A stretch of DNA of 64,000 nucleotides from Saposhnikovia divaricata (taxonomy: Eukaryota; Streptophyta; Magnoliopsida; Apiales; Apiaceae). Positions 21,656 to 35,308 of this stretch are shown here, piece after piece; within the stretch, counting starts at the first letter, position 1; the number at the start of each line of letters is the position of its first letter. Location of the stretch: contig CM071595.1 in assembly GCA_036435485.1 (NCBI GenBank), forward strand, positions 9,352,001 to 9,416,000. The letters are read 5' to 3'. Both the position numbers and the translations under genes were made by a program. The notes beneath the pieces are model-generated. The model had not been told where the DNA came from and did not search any database. It was given only the letters and a program-made list of their open reading frames with translations.

Positions 21656-24060
21656 ATGTCTTTTAAGGATTATTCTCCGATTTTAAGTATCAATACATCC
21701 TCCATAAAATGGTGCATTCGTGTTCGCATTCAAGCTATTTGGCGTGAAATAACGAGGGAAAGTAACGAATTTCGTGGAATTAACATACTTTTTGTTGATG
21801 ATTGTGTAAGACATTTCATTCAGTTGTAAACTTGAGCGTTATAACAATTAGTTTCCCTTTACTCTATTATTTTTGTTCTAACCACCTTCATTTATTACTC
21901 ATGCAGAGTTCCAAAATTCATGCATTTATCAATGCTAAAATATCTCAACTGTTTGAGAAAGATCTTAAAGAAGGTGAAATCTACAAAGTTTCAAAATTTA
22001 TTGTAAAAGACTATCTCGGTGATGAGCTGAACAGATGTGTTAGGAATGACAAACATATTTACTTTGCTGATTTCACCACTATTGTGAAAGATTCAAACGA
22101 AGCATTGCCAATTCCTGATATAAGAACTTTGTTGGATACCAACAAAATGGACTTGGATAAACGTTATCTGTGTGGTATGTTATAATTATTGATCTGTCAG
22201 TGTTAATGCATACATAAATTGATCTAAGAACTTAACCTATTATTATGTGCATACTCAATGTTCTAGATGTTGTTGGTATATTGGAAGGCAAACATTATAA
22301 ACATGAATATACCAATGAAAAGAATGAAGAAAAAACACAGGTCAAATTTTCCATAACCGATGGCAGGTATGTGTTCAATTCTTTCACTTTTTGAACACAA
22401 CTTTGTTAGTTACTGAATGTTAGTAATGTTCCACTTATTAGTTATTCGAGGAAGATTACCTTCTTTGACAAGTTTGCTCAAATGGTGGATGAAGAACTAA
22501 ACAAACAGACTGATGAATCTTTTATAATTGTCATAGCAAGTGCTAAGCTCAATAAATACGATGGTAACATACTCCTTTGAAATGAATGCTGCTTACCATT
22601 ATTTTGTACTTTATTATCCACATAATGACAATTTTTTATTTGTTTTTGCATGTCCAATAAAAACATAGGAGAATTATATTTGACCAACTATCCGGCTACT
22701 AGGTTCTATGTTAATGTTAATCACTACACTGTGAAAGAATTTCGAGCCAAGTAATGCCTTTTTTAATTTCCTCGTGGTAATTTTCTATTGATTTCTATTG
22801 AATTGATTTTGTTTCTTAACTTTTGTTTCATATTTTTGTATTATGTGTACAAATTAGATCTTTGGATCCAGCATTCCGAAAGGAAGTGGTTCATTGTGAT
22901 GAAATTGTCAACATTCCTTTGAAGACCATAGATCAGATTATTCATTTGAGCGAAGATTACGAAGGGGTAGAATGTGTTTAATTTGATTGAGGTCCAAGTT
23001 TATACCAGTTTTTTCCTTACTTTCAACTTATTTCAAATATATGACATTAATACAATTCATGCAGCGAACTGTTAGTTGCCAAGTTACTTTGAAAAAAGTA
23101 GAACATGAGTCAAATTGGTTTGTTCATGTTTGCGGGAAATGTGATCTTGACTTGATCCATGTTGATGAAAGGTATATTTGTCCCAATCCAAAGTGTAAAA
23201 GGCACTATCCATATCCGGAACGAAGGTATACACCCAAATGATTGGTTTACATAAATGCATCCTACTATGTTGCAGGCATCTTTTCTTATATTAATGTCTC
23301 CTATGTTTTTATGAAAATAGGTTTCGCATTTGTGGATTATTTAATGATTCAACTGGAGTAATACCAATTGTATTGAAAGATCCTGAATTGAAAAAAGTAA
23401 CTAGGAGGACAGTTTTTGAAGTGATGCTGGACGAAGTTGCTGTAAGTTCTTCAAATGTTCACCATTAAGACTTAATGCATGTTAAACAACCATACGATTG
23501 CATGAAAACGTATCATTGGCATATCTTAAAAGAAATATTCATAGAGAACTTTAAATTTCAAATGTTATGCAGGATGATCTGCAAGGTAAATTACCTCCAT
23601 GTATCAAAGATTTGGAAGGAAAACAATACACTATTACTTTGTCCATAAAGGAAGAACACGTCAAAGGTCAATCAACAGTGTACGAGGCTTGCTCTATTCT
23701 GGAGGGTTTCGAACTTGCCCAATATTCTAACCCAAATCTCGATCCTGAAGCTTTTAGCGAAGAAAATGTCAATGCCACTGTAAGCACAAAATTACTGCAT
23801 CAAAGTTTAATATTCATTTATACATTACCAATATTAATAATTTTGCTAACCAATTTTCCTTTGTTTCTGCAAAGGAAATGGAATGTTGTATTACAGATAC
23901 AATTAGTCCCATAGAAACACCCAATCTTTCGAACGCTGGCAACAAGTCTAAATCTCGAAAAAGTTTTCAAACATATTCTGTGATTGAGGACGATGATGCA
24001 CCACTATCCAAGTGCAAGAATATTAAGATTGAAAAGGTCATTTTCCTTTATAACATTTAA
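21656..24060 (+). CDS. RPA70-like ssDNA-binding protein 1 (DUF223/OB folds plus zinc ribbon)
   Basis: About ten exons run from ATG 21656 to the stop at 24058-24060. Exon 1 ends in FRGINILFVDDC. Exon 2 (from about 21907) starts KIHAFINAKISQLFEK and carries the first OB fold (DUF223). The exon from about 22266 begins DVVGILEGKHYKHEYTNEK and continues into the central OB fold (SFIIVIASAKLNKYDG by 22560). Exon 7 has a zinc ribbon CGKCDLDLIHVDERYICP with a final C four residues on (CxxC-x12-CxxxxC). The rest is the C-terminal OB fold. This is the layout of the large subunit of replication protein A, which coats single-stranded DNA. In Helitrons it is thought to protect or guide the displaced strand. 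All visible exons stay open. The gene converges with the coiled-coil gene at 24335. Confidence 0.85.
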
Positions 24061-24334
24061 ATTGTTTACAAATTAGTTATGTAGAACCCGTATACTGAAC
24101 AATGGACTTGGACAATGTTTACGTAAAAACATATTTCAATTAACATAACATGCATTGATAGATGTTGGAAAGTCTAAACACATTACAGACATAATACATA
24201 TGTTCATATTACATTTGATTTGAGAGGTTAAGTTTAACACACATAAATTTACATTACATTACAATACACATAAACAAACGATAAAGCTACACATACAATC
24301 GGAAATGCTACAACCAACGCCCTGAAGAATGTAC

Positions 24335-24940
24335 TTAGATTTCTTTCTTGAAGTCGTTCAATTGAACTGCAAGATTCCTTCTCTGCGAAACAATTCTCTC
24401 CCCCTGTTTTTTCATTTCAATCAGTTTACCCTTCCAAATAGCACTTTGTTCTTCAATTTCTTTGAACATATCATCAACCTTCTCCACAAATGCTTGACTG
24501 TGACTGTTTAACGATGCTGATGTGTCATCAATGAACTTTTGTGTGTCAGTAGAATATGAAGATGGAAGATTTGTAGTCTGCCTTGAACTCTCTCCAACAT
24601 GCAAAACATTCTCTCCTTGCAGCATACCAATCAACTCTCTATAATAGAAATAAGAATGAAAGATTCACAAAAAGGGTGCATAGATTCATACGTTAAAATA
24701 ACAATATGTAATATGTAATTGAACAAAGTTTTACCCATATTTCTCATCCAAACCAACAGAGCGTGCATAAAGTTCAGATTGCCTATCACCGATGCTCTTA
24801 AACATGAGAACAAAATCATCACTTGCTGCTTGCAAATCTTCGTTCAACTGGAAAGAAGTTAGTGTTAGATTGTGCAATCCATCAACCAAAGTATTTTTTA
24901 GATCCCCACAACGTTTCCTTTTTGAAGATCTTGACTCCAT
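24335..24940 (-). CDS. Small coiled-coil protein, unknown function, two exons
   Basis: Exon 1 (ATG at 24938-24940) begins MESRSSKRKRCGDLK, with a basic nuclear-localisation-like SKRKR. It ends ...VGLDEKY just before a GT donor at about 24736. Exon 2 resumes after an AG at about 24643 with ELIGMLQGENV and ends ...LAVQLNDFKKEI at a stop at 24335-24337. The total is about 165 residues, rich in Glu, Lys, Gln and Leu, and the second half is predicted by eye to be a coiled coil. I do not recognise the family. The frame is intact on both sides of the intron, and the gene faces RPA-like gene 1 tail to tail, as the two B3 genes face theirs. Confidence 0.55.
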
Positions 24941-25405
24941 TCTTTATAACTTTTAAACGTTGAAGCAAATAAATTGATTATCAAATTACAAAACACATTT
25001 GTAATATATAGGCACCCAGTAGCAGTTTTGTTTAGCAGTTATCAGAAGCCTGTAACTGTAGATGTTAAAAACTGCAACAGTTGTCCAATTAAAAGTACCG
25101 TACGTGTAATGAAAACGGTTTTCCATTTATTAATTGTAATAAATGAATAAATTTCCATAAATTTATTGGTCTCTTTATCTTTAAAATATAAATAGATTGA
25201 AAAACCGTATAATTAGCGCATAACCTTTTACAAAAAATTATATATTTTTCTATATTTATTACATTTAAAGATGTTAATAACAAAGTTGCATGCATCAGAT
25301 ATGTTACTTCCATTAATCAAACAACTTACTTGATCGAAATATTGTTAAAGCACCATAAATGTACATAGAAAAGTATAGTTGAATCATAAAAGGAATAAAT
25401 TATTT

Positions 25406-25594
25406 TCAAAACCTACTATTAATTATGACGAAACATATTTTTAACCTCTTTTTCCAATTGCTCAAGTCCATCATGTATTCAAATAACATGCCATTATTAA
25501 CTTTAAGTTCTTCATAGGAAGCTTCGAGCACGGTCATCATCTCTTCGATCTTGGCAATTAATGCCCCCATTCGGACTTCTAGGTCTTCGTTCAT
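25406..25594 (-). other. 62-codon frame of array 1, unit 1 (possible captured exon)
   Basis: The frame begins MNEDLEVRMGALIAKIEEMM and continues with a charged, helix-rich segment (EASYEELKVNNGMLFEYM ... NWKKRLK). It recurs almost unchanged at 27389-27577 and 28433-28621 and in diverged form at 36186-36358 and 38679-38873. At about 26339-26527 it is interrupted by an in-frame TAA. It resembles a coiled-coil first exon. I recognise no family. Its survival may reflect selection or only recent duplication. Confidence 0.4.
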
Positions 25595-27388
25595 AAATTG
25601 TAAATATTAATTTGAAGTCATGCATATCAATAATTAGCTTTATATTCAATTATATAAATTTAATTTCAAAATAAAATTTACAAAAATTTAATTCCATACA
25701 AACATAGTTATCAACCAAAATTAATCACTAAGATAAAAATTTCTCCCTATCCCAACTTCAGTCATTTCAAATTATAATTTTAATTAGTTTTCACCATTTT
25801 ATGAGTGTCAAAAATTTTTTGTGTAAGAAAAGTTTTTTTTTAAACAATTGGTCAATTATTACTTCATATTCATTTACTTTTGTTCATTGTGTTAAGTATT
25901 GATTTGGGACAAAAAAAAATTGACGCTTATATGTAAATCAGGCGATCTATACATTTAATCACCGAAAGTTATAAACATATTTCCCAAAAAGCCAATAAAC
26001 CTTGGGAAATTAGCGCATTGCCTTTGCAAATGACTTATACATTTTTCTATATTTATGAATTTTAAAGATGTTAATAACAAAGTTGAATACATCAGATACG
26101 TTACTTCCGTTAATCAAACAACTTACTAATATCATATAATTAGCGCATAACCTTTTCCAAAAAATTATACATTTTTCTATATTTATTACATTTAAAGATG
26201 TTAATAACAAAGTTGCATGCATCAGAAATGTTACTTCCATTAATCAAACAACTTACTTGATCGAAATATTGTTAAAGCACCATAAATGTACATAGAAAAG
26301 TATAGCTGAATCATAAAAAGAATAAATGATTTTCAAAACCTACTATTAATTATGACAAAACATATTTTTAACCTCTTTTTCCAATTGCTCAAGTCCTTCA
26401 TGTATTCAAATAACATGCCATTATTAACTTTAAGTTCTTCATAAGAAGCTTCGAGCACGGTCATCATCTCTTCGATCTTGGCAATTTATGCCCCCATTAG
26501 GACTTCTAGGTCTTCGTTCATAAATTGTAAATATTAAAAAAGTTATTAAAAAAAGGTGAACATTGTTTATAATGGAGAAATAGTGAAGGTGCTAGAGATA
26601 ATTAGAAAGATAGGTACCGTTAAGGAGTTGTCAATCAAATATTTTATGTTACATTTAACAATGTAAATTTTAAGTCATGCATATCAATAATTAGCTTTAT
26701 ATTCAATTATATAAATTTAATTTCAAAATAAATTTTACAAAAATTTAATTCCATAAATACATAGTTATCAACCAAAATTAATCAGTAAGATAAAAATTTC
26801 TCCCTATCCCAACTTCAGCCTATTCAAATTATAATTTTAATTAGTTTTCACCATTTTATGAGTGTCAAAATATTTTTGTGTTCGAAAAGTTTTTTTTAAA
26901 CAATTGGTCAATTATTACTTCATATTCATTTACTTTTGTTCATTGTGTTAAGTATTGATTTGGGACAAAAAAAAATTGACGCTTATATGTAAATCAGGCG
27001 ATCTATACATTTAATCACCGAAAGTTATAAATATATTTCCCAAAAAGCGAATAAACCTTGGGAATTTAGCGCATTGCCTTTTCAAATGACTTATACATTT
27101 TTCTATATTTATGAATTTTAAAGATGTTAATAACAAAGTTGAATACATCAGATACGTTACTTCCGTTAATCAAACAACTTACTAATATCATATAATTAGC
27201 GCATAACCTTTTCCAAAAAATTATACATTTTTCTATATTTATTACATTTAAAGATGTTAATAACAAAGTTGCATGCATCAGAAAGGTTACTTCCATTAAT
27301 CAAACAACTTACTTGATCGAAATATTGTTAAAGCACCATAAATGAACATTGAAAAGTATAGCTGAATCATAAAAAGAATAATTTATTT

Positions 27389-27577
27389 TCAAAACCTACT
27401 ATTAATTATGACGAAACATATTTTCAACCTCTTTTTCCAATTGCTCAAGTCCTTCATGTATTCAAATAACATGCCATTATTAACTTTAAGTTCTTCATAG
27501 GAAGCTTCGAGGACGGTCATCATCTCTTCGATCTTGGCAATTAATGCCCCCATTCGGACTTCTCGGTCTTCGTTCAT
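27389..27577 (-). other. 62-codon frame of array 1, unit 3
   Basis: Same peptide as the unit 1 frame except for Leu to Arg at residue 5 and Met to Lys at residue 42. It is open throughout. Confidence 0.4.
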
Positions 27578-28432
27578 AAATTGTAAATATTAAAAAAATT
27601 ATTAAAAAAAGGTGAACATTGTTTAGAATGGAGAAATAGTGAAGGTGCTAGAGATAATTAGAAAGATAGGTACCGTTAAGGAGTTGTCAATCAAATATTT
27701 TATGTTACATTTAACAATGTAAATTTTAAGTCATGCATATCAATAATTAGCTTTATATTCAATTATATAAATTTAATTTCAAAATAAATTTTACAAAAAT
27801 TTAATTCCATAAAAACATAGTTATCAACCAAAATTAATCAGTAAGATAAAAATTTCTCCCTATCCCAACTTCAGCCATTTCAAATTATAATTTTAATTAG
27901 TTTTCACCATTTTTTGAGTGTCAAAATATTTTTGTGTACGAAAAGTTTTTTTTAAACAATTGGTCAATAATTACTTCATATCCATTTACTTTTGTTCATT
28001 GTGTTAAGTATTGATTTGGGACAAAAAAAAATTGACGCTTATATGTAAATCAGGCGATCTATACATTTAATCACCGGAAGTTATAAACATATTTCCCAAA
28101 AAGCGAATAAACCTTGGGAATTTAGCGCATTGCCTTTGCAAATGACTTATACATTTTTCTATATTTATGAATTTTAAAGATGTTAATAACAAAGTTGAAT
28201 ACATCAGATACGTTACTTCCGTTAATCAAACAACTTACTAATATCATATAATTAGCGCATAACCTTTTCCAAAAAATTATACATTTTTCTATATTTATTA
28301 CATTTAACAAAGTTGCATGCATCAGAAAGGTTACTTCCCTTAATCAAACAACTTACTTGATCGAAATATTGTTAAAGCACCATAAATGAACATTGAAAAG
28401 TATAGCTGAATCATAAAAAGAATAAATTATTT

Positions 28433-28621
28433 TCAAAACCTACTATTAATTATGACGAAACATATTTTCAACCTCTTTTTCCAATTGCTCAAGTCCTTCA
28501 TGTATTCAAATAACATGCCATTATTAACTTTAAGTTCTTCATAGGAAGCTTCGAGGACGGTCATCATCTCTTCGATCTTGGCAATTAATGCCCCCATTCG
28601 GACTTCTCGGTCTTCGTTCAT
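28433..28621 (-). other. 62-codon frame of array 1, unit 4
   Basis: The peptide is identical to that of unit 3, in line with very recent unit duplication. Confidence 0.4.
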
Positions 28622-29458
28622 AAATTGTAAATATTAAAAACATTATTAAAAAAAGGTGAACATTGTTTATAATGGAGAAATAGTGAAGGTGCTAGAGATA
28701 ATTAGAAAGATAGGTACCGTTCAGGAGTTGTCAATCAAATATTTTATGTTACATTTAACAATGTAAATTTTAAGTCATGCATATCAATAATTAGGTTTAT
28801 ATTCAATTATATAAATTTAATTTCAAAATTAATTTTACAAAAATTTAATTCCATAAAAACATAGTTATCAACCAAAATTAATCAGTAGGATAATAATTTC
28901 TCCCTATCCCAACTACAGCCATTTCAAATTATAATTTTAATTAGTTTTCACCATTTTATGAGTGTCAAAATATTTTTGTGTACGAAAAGTATTTTTTTAA
29001 ACAATTGGTCAATTATTACTTGATATTCATTTACTTTTGTTCATTGTGTTAAGTATTGATTTGGGACAAAAAAAATTGACGGTTATATGTAAATCAGGCG
29101 ATATATACATTTAATCACCGAAAGTTATAAACATATTTCCCAAAAAGCCAATAAACCTTGGGAAATTAGCGCATAGCCTTTGCAAATGACTTATACATTT
29201 TTCTATATTTATGAATTTTGAAGATGTTAATAACAAAGTTGAATACATCAGATACGTTACTTCCGTTAATCAAACAACTTACTAAATCAAAATATTGTTT
29301 AAGCACCATAAATGTACATCTAAAAGTATAGTCAAATCAAAAAAAGAACAAATTATTAATGGACATCGTACTAAGAACATTTTTCCTCCGAATATCATAT
29401 AATTCTTCGAAATGTTATACTTTACAGATAAATTAATTGATAATTAATTTAGAATTTA

Positions 29459-29791
29459 GTAAAAAGAGTTTCTACCTCATACTGTAGGAAACTTTTCTAC
29501 ATTTTCGACTTAAATTAAATCTGGGCCATAGATTAATCTAATGGAATGGCCTCGCTAGAGGCACCACACACAAATCGAATTCACCCTCACACACAGAATC
29601 CCACCTAATTTCCTCCAATTTTAATTTGATTTTTCCAGTCAATTGTTGAATTTTTACCCCATATCAGACTTCGCTGTATTTTTTCCATCTCTCAACGATT
29701 AGTTTGAATAATATATGTGAAGCAAAATCGTGATTTGAAAGTGAAACTGTTGAAATGTTTCCTACAGTGCCAGGTAGAAAATCTTTACCCC
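29459..29791. mobile_element. MULE-type MITE, 333 bp, 10-bp target duplication
   Basis: Flanked by a perfect 10-bp direct repeat, ttagaattta (29449-29458 and 29792-29801), in the 9-11-bp range of Mutator-like elements. The inverted ends share TTTCTACCT and CTGTAGGAAAC, extending over about 35 bp. No transposase is present. It is nested in the Helitron. Confidence 0.83.
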
Positions 29792-29849
29792 TTAGAATTT
29801 AATGCTATTATGTCATTTAAAATAGTGACGACATATTTTTTCTCCTAAG

Positions 29850-30135
29850 AGCATCTCCAATAGGGTTTGCTGAAAATAGTTTGCTAAAATAAAATTTGCT
29901 GAACCTGTAACATTTTTCCTGAATTTCTGGGGTATTGAATTCCAATGGTGTTGGCTATAATAATTGGCTATAGTATAAAAATTGTTTTTATTATCATTTC
30001 AAGTTATAAATTTATTATATCATTTCAAAATGTTAAAAGATCATGTTGAATTTTTTTACATGTCTCTAAAGGTTGGCCATATATAACCAACATGAACCTG
30101 TTGGCTATAATAAAAGATAAGATGTCCTAATGTTA
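29850..30135. mobile_element. One-ended Harbinger-type MITE remnant
   Basis: The left end gagcatctccaatagg and the internal tccaatggtgttggctataat match the MITE at 8775-9171. The right inverted end is missing, so this copy is truncated or rearranged. It lies about 270 bp upstream of RPA-like gene 2. Confidence 0.55.
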
Positions 30136-30403
30136 TAACGATTGATAGATTTTTTTATGAAAACTTGAAATATACTTTTCTGACAATATTTCATGCATAT
30201 ACTTTTCTTTGCTTGCAATAGAAAAGTTCCATCTTTTCAGGCTTTATATCAAATCAAGTATACAATGTCATACATAGTACGTACCAACGGTATGGCCATT
30301 CAGTTATTTCAATAAGTCTATATGTAAACATAGTATCCTTATTACACAGACTGAAAGTGAACTCCACAAATCACAGATTTAAAATATTTCTTAACCATTT
30401 AGA

Positions 30404-32668
30404 ATGTCAACCATGTTTCATGATTTGAAGTGTGTTTCTCCGGCTACTTACAAATGGAAGGTTAAAGTTCGAGTAATAAGATTATGGCGTGGTGTTACAA
30501 GAGATGGTCAAATCCTCAAAGGATTCAACTTACTATTATTAGACGATAAGGTAAGCAAACTCTACATATTACTATGCAAATTTCGTAGATCATTCATTTC
30601 TACAAATTAAAACATCGATTGCAAACTGCAGAACACGAGGATGCATGCTTTTGTACCCCCAAATATTGCTGATGAAAAAGAAGAACAAATAACTGTTGGA
30701 AATATTTATATCATATCTTACTTTATGGTGAAGGAAAATAAACCTTATGAGAGATTTCGATGTGTTAGAAACGAAAAACAAATAATTTTTACCAACTACA
30801 CAAAGCTTGAAGAAAGTGCAGAAAATGATACTTTGATACAAGAAAATGATTTTGATTTCTTTGATCTTGGCGACTTAGAAGAGACTGCTAAACAAAATAT
30901 TTATCTCACAGGTATTGTGTACTCTTTATACATGAATTTACAACAATTAGATTTCTTGCTTTTACCAAATTCTCTCCACTTCACTTTGAAAACAGATGTT
31001 GTAGGAATTCTTCAAAAGGATTTACCTTTGAAACATTTGATAAACTGCAATGGGCAGCCTCAAGTTCAACAGAAATTTAGACTCACTGACGGAAGGTTTG
31101 TTAAGAACATTAAAACAAATTAAATACTTTTGTCTAATAGGTTCTATTGTTATTTGTGGTAAACAATTATCATTCTTTGTGGCTATTGTTTTCTTAAAGA
31201 TCTACTGTCAATGTAAATTTTTGGGACAAATTTGCTGAGGAACTTGAAACTAAGTTACAAGAAGATTTGGAAGAGCCTATAATTATGATTATTGCCAGTG
31301 CCAAAATTACTTTGTGGGAAGGTATATCTTTTTATACTAGTGGTTATCTTTTTACAATTGAAACTTAAGGCATCTTATTTATTTCAGCAAGAATTGAGAT
31401 TGGACATGTGTCTTCATCAAAGTTTTATCTAAACTACAACCATCACAGTGTTGTTCAGTTGAGACAAATGTATGTATCAATCAATATGAAAAGTTCCTTC
31501 AACTTCAATATTATAGCATAAATATAACTAAATTCTTCCAAATCAATGCGTAGGTTAAGCACTCCATTGTTCTCACAACAACAGTTTTCAAGTCAGAAAA
31601 CTGATAAATTGAAATCTTTCAATTTGTCTGATATATGCAATCTTGGCCAAGAGTATGTGCAGGCAAGTATTATTCTTCAATTCCAAATAATTATTCATTA
31701 AATCCAATGTTTCTAACATGATGTGATAATTACACATTCTCTCATCTAGAAAGAAGTGATGTGTGTTGTCAAGATTTGGCAAGTCCATGCCAGCTCCAAT
31801 TGGTTTTACTATACCTGCACATCTTGCTATAGAGAAATTGAAGCTGCAGATGGAAATTATAAATGCAGAATGTGTAATGTTGATGTTCCACATCCCCTTA
31901 AAAAGTATTCCATCTTACACTATGAGATTAGCTTTCATTCTTACTTCAACCTAAAAAATCAATTTCAATAAGACCTGGTAGCAAATCTGTTGAACTTACA
32001 AGATCATTTTGTCTTTGCACATACATTACTTTCCCTTTTTCCAAATGGCAGATTCAGAATCCTAACAGAAGCGTTTGACGAATTGGGTGAAATCGATATC
32101 TTGCTAGAAGATCGGGAAGTTAGAACATTAATTGGAAAGACGGTTTATGATTTTCTTGACGATGTAAACTTACCAAGCATAAGTTTAAGAGTTTATCTTT
32201 TTATTCTAAGAAACTCTACTACTATGCTAAATGTCTATATGTTTATAATTCAGGAACCAAATCCTGAAAATTTCCCAGAGGAAATTAAAAACATTGAGGA
32301 CAAAGAATACGCGGTGAAATTATTGATTAAGCAGGGAAACATTGAAAAATTATGCAAAAGTTACCTAGCAACAGACATTTACCAACAAAAATCATGTGCC
32401 GAATCTGAACACATGGATGTTACTACTGAAACAGATGAATTGCAAGAATCGCAAAGTGAGGTAACTAAATTTATTGTTCTAAGAACAAGTTTGTCGGCTT
32501 TACATTCTTTATCCAAATATTGATATAATTGCATTCTTCATTCAGCAATCAAGCTCAACATATCATTTGGATGGCATTTCGCAACTCAGTTTTGAGACCC
32601 CAAAGGTTTCCCAAAAGAAGAAAAAGATTGTTTCAAGGTCAAAATTTCCGAACAAGCATTTCAGTTAA
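30404..32668 (+). CDS. RPA70-like ssDNA-binding protein 2 (long form with zinc ribbon)
   Basis: Starts at ATG 30404. Exon 1 has YKWKVKVRVIRLWRG and GFNLLLLDDK. Exon 2 (from about 30632) starts RMHAFVPPNIADEKEE and carries the first OB fold. Later exons hold DVVGILQKDLPLKHL, the central OB fold (FWDKFAEELETKLQED, PIIMIIASAKITLWEG), a zinc ribbon CTSCYREIEAADGNYKCRMC (CxxC-x12-CxxC), a C-terminal OB fold (about 32050-32350) and a Lys-rich tail (SQKKKKIVSRSK). The stop is at 32666-32668. It has the same order as RPA-like gene 1 but clearly diverged sequence, so the two are old paralogues or separate captures. It converges with the B3 gene at 32948, only 280 bp away. It appears intact. Confidence 0.85.
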
Positions 32669-32947
32669 TTTATCCTTATTCTGAAATCAAGCTTAACACT
32701 ATGAATATTTCTTCTTACTTTTCGGTATTAACTAAATTTGAAAATTAATGATCGTGTCGTATCATCTATTTCCCAATTATTTTTTTGTCGTTTGCATTAT
32801 TACTTTGCTGTGATAGATAGAACATAGTCAAACCCAAGGAATGCATATGTTAAGTCAACATAGTCATAAACAAACATTAACAATAGATTGTATCCTCATA
32901 CATATCAAAAGAGTAATTTGCTAAACAGAGCAAAGTTATGTTGAACT

Positions 32948-35308
32948 TTATCTAGACACTTCGAAACTTAGTGGAGGCTGAAATTGAAATCGTAGAATAT
33001 TACCCTCCTCCAGATGATTCTCCTTTGTGAACTTATCCCATCCTATTCCAGACCGGCAGGATCTTCCTCTCCTCAGAACAGCCACAGTCCAATTTCCACC
33101 TTCATAATTAAAAGTAATTTCTGTACCATCCGTCCAATTTCTATAAATCTCAAACAGTCCGGTAGAGCAATACTGCATATTATACATTAAAACAATGTAA
33201 TGACAGAATACCAGTCGGTATAAACACAACTTTGAAATTAACAAACGTTTTTTATCTTACAGGTCCATGGCTACTCTGATTGACATGAGACCTCCTTAGT
33301 ATCAGCATAAATGTATAATCCTCATTGACTGACATGATAAAATAGTATTCAATTACCATAGCCTGAATACGTATTCTTAGTAACGTAGTGCATAATATTA
33401 CAAAATCAATTGATAGGAATTTATACCTGCATTTACATTATTTCCCAAGACAATATTCTGTGCATCATCTTCATCAATTTCTGAGACATCATCCGTTGAA
33501 TCGGTAGTTGTACCTATTACAAGTAAAAAAAAAACACATTAATTTTGTTACCAAGTTCCTTCTTATGCAGTTAAATTAGTAGTTTTCGAAGGCAACATAC
33601 TTTGGGTACCGTTAGCAGGCAACAGATTGTTATTCGTTTCATCCTCATCACTTTCTTTGTACTCATGCATGGATTCTGAAATTGTTACATAATTCTCCAA
33701 AGACATGTTGCGTTCACTAGAAATAATATTTCCAGAGTATTCATCTTCACTTGTGTCCGAAAGTACAATAACTTCCCAGCCTGAGTCTGTCTCCACTTCA
33801 TCAAACGGTAGAAATTCACCTGTTACTTCTTTCAGTGAATCAAGACCATGATAATCATAAACTGATACCAAAAATTTTGAATCTCCAGTGTACTCAAAAC
33901 AAATTGTATAGCCCTTAAAAAGGTAGAATTTGTTAATGATTCTCCTTATGCCAGATATTGAATTTGTTGATGAATTATACTTAGCAGGAAACTGATGGCC
34001 AGTGGATATGTGAAGATGTATCTTCTCTCCAATTTCATGCCCAAATTTCAAGCTAAATAATCGTGGCACCTCCTGAAATCAAAACCAATTATCTCTCTTA
34101 GTATACTTGAGGTTCAAAATGTCAAATTTATAACTGACTTTAAAGGACCATAATACCAGTTCTCCACTTTCCAAGCATTTATCATTCAAGATCTTGAACC
34201 ATTTCCATCCATAGACAACATTATGAGGGATTGCTTTGAAATAATCTAAACACCAATATAATTATCATCTTATGCGAGTGTAATAATATAAAAGAAGAAA
34301 TTTTGCTATAACTACTACATTTTTATCCTATCATCTTATGCAAGTCTACGACATACCTTTGGACACACCGTAACCATCCATGATACTTTTGGGCAAAATT
34401 GCCATCTTATAAGTTGCAAGAAGTTTAGTCTTTTGAAAAATGCAGACATCTCCTGCACCTACTTTTGCTGCCAATAACAACTGATACCAAGTATTATCCA
34501 GAAAAACTCTTCCCTTTTTCCACGTAATTTTCACTGTCCACATGTTCTCAGATAAACCAAGTCTTATATGATCCATGTCAACATTTAATTCCATTTTTCG
34601 ACAAGCTTCCACAGAGAAAACCTACAGTTCAACGAGTCATTTTAGTATACGAATTTCATTCACTGGAATATGTAAAACGTGTAAGAATTTAGATACCTGA
34701 TATCTATATTCAGACTTTAAATCATCATTTGTGATTTTATACTCATAGCAAGCTGTAAAATTGCCACAAGCATTGTAACTGAATGTTTGTCTGAATCTGT
34801 CTACTTCGACATCTGTACCCTCGAAATGCAAACTCTCAAATAATCTGCTATTTCTTCGTGTAATCCTTTCTGTGGTGATTTCATTTTGTTCCAAGGGGTA
34901 AGAAATTTCCACTGCACACTCATTAAAAATTTGAACTTTGAAATTAGGCCCTCCAACGTAATGAAATATGACCATGTAATATGGTTTAATTCCATAAAAC
35001 TTCATCATGTCTTCTAAGCCTTCCACACAATCGGTACTTCTATTAAACAAACAACTCCACAATTTGGCAGAAGGCAGCTGAAGACAGAGTTCTTTAGGAA
35101 GCACATCTCTGTATTCTTCGGCAAAGAGAAAAGCAAATTTCTGCAATATGTTGAACAAATGTTAATTTCAAAATATATTATAGGAGAACAAAGCGAACAC
35201 TCGAAGTAGAATAAAGTAACATGATTGTACCATTTTTCCTACTTCATAATCTGAATATTCATTATGCACAACGAAGTTTACATCAATGTCATCACAATTA
35301 TCAGCCAT
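32948..35308 (-). CDS. Multi-B3-domain protein (REM-like), copy 1
   Basis: Eight exons are inferred from the ATG at 35306-35308: a short acidic leader (MADNCDDIDVNFVVHNEYSD); a B3-like exon (34690-35150) with LCLQLPSAKLWSC and GIKPYYMVIFHYVGG; a second (34350-34620) with NTWYQLLLAAKVGAGDVCIF; YFKAIPHNVVYGWKWFKIL (about 34200); a third B3 core, PRLFSLKFGHEIGEKIHLHI (33600-34069), followed by an acidic Ser-rich linker; and a fourth across the last two exons, ending HLEEGNILRFQF and the stop at 32948. B3 folds bind double-stranded DNA. Multi-B3 REM proteins are plant nuclear factors, often reproductive. No internal break is seen. The paralogue at 45650 has the same exon order. Confidence 0.8.

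Larger units (their letters stand above)
25085..29330. repeat. Repeat array 1: about 1.05-kb tandem units
   Basis: At least four units are recognisable from tcttcgttcataaattgtaa at about 25580, 26510, 27565 and 28610 (spacings about 0.93, 1.05 and 1.04 kb), plus a partial fifth unit to 29330. Later units are nearly identical, so amplification was recent. Each unit has two diverged copies of a roughly 130-bp block around gatgttaataacaaagttg and ttaatcaaacaacttact, and a 62-codon minus-strand frame, described separately. Units also match, inverted, the last 500 bp of the Helitron (48830-49320) and the more diverged array at 35860-39790. Confidence 0.88.
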
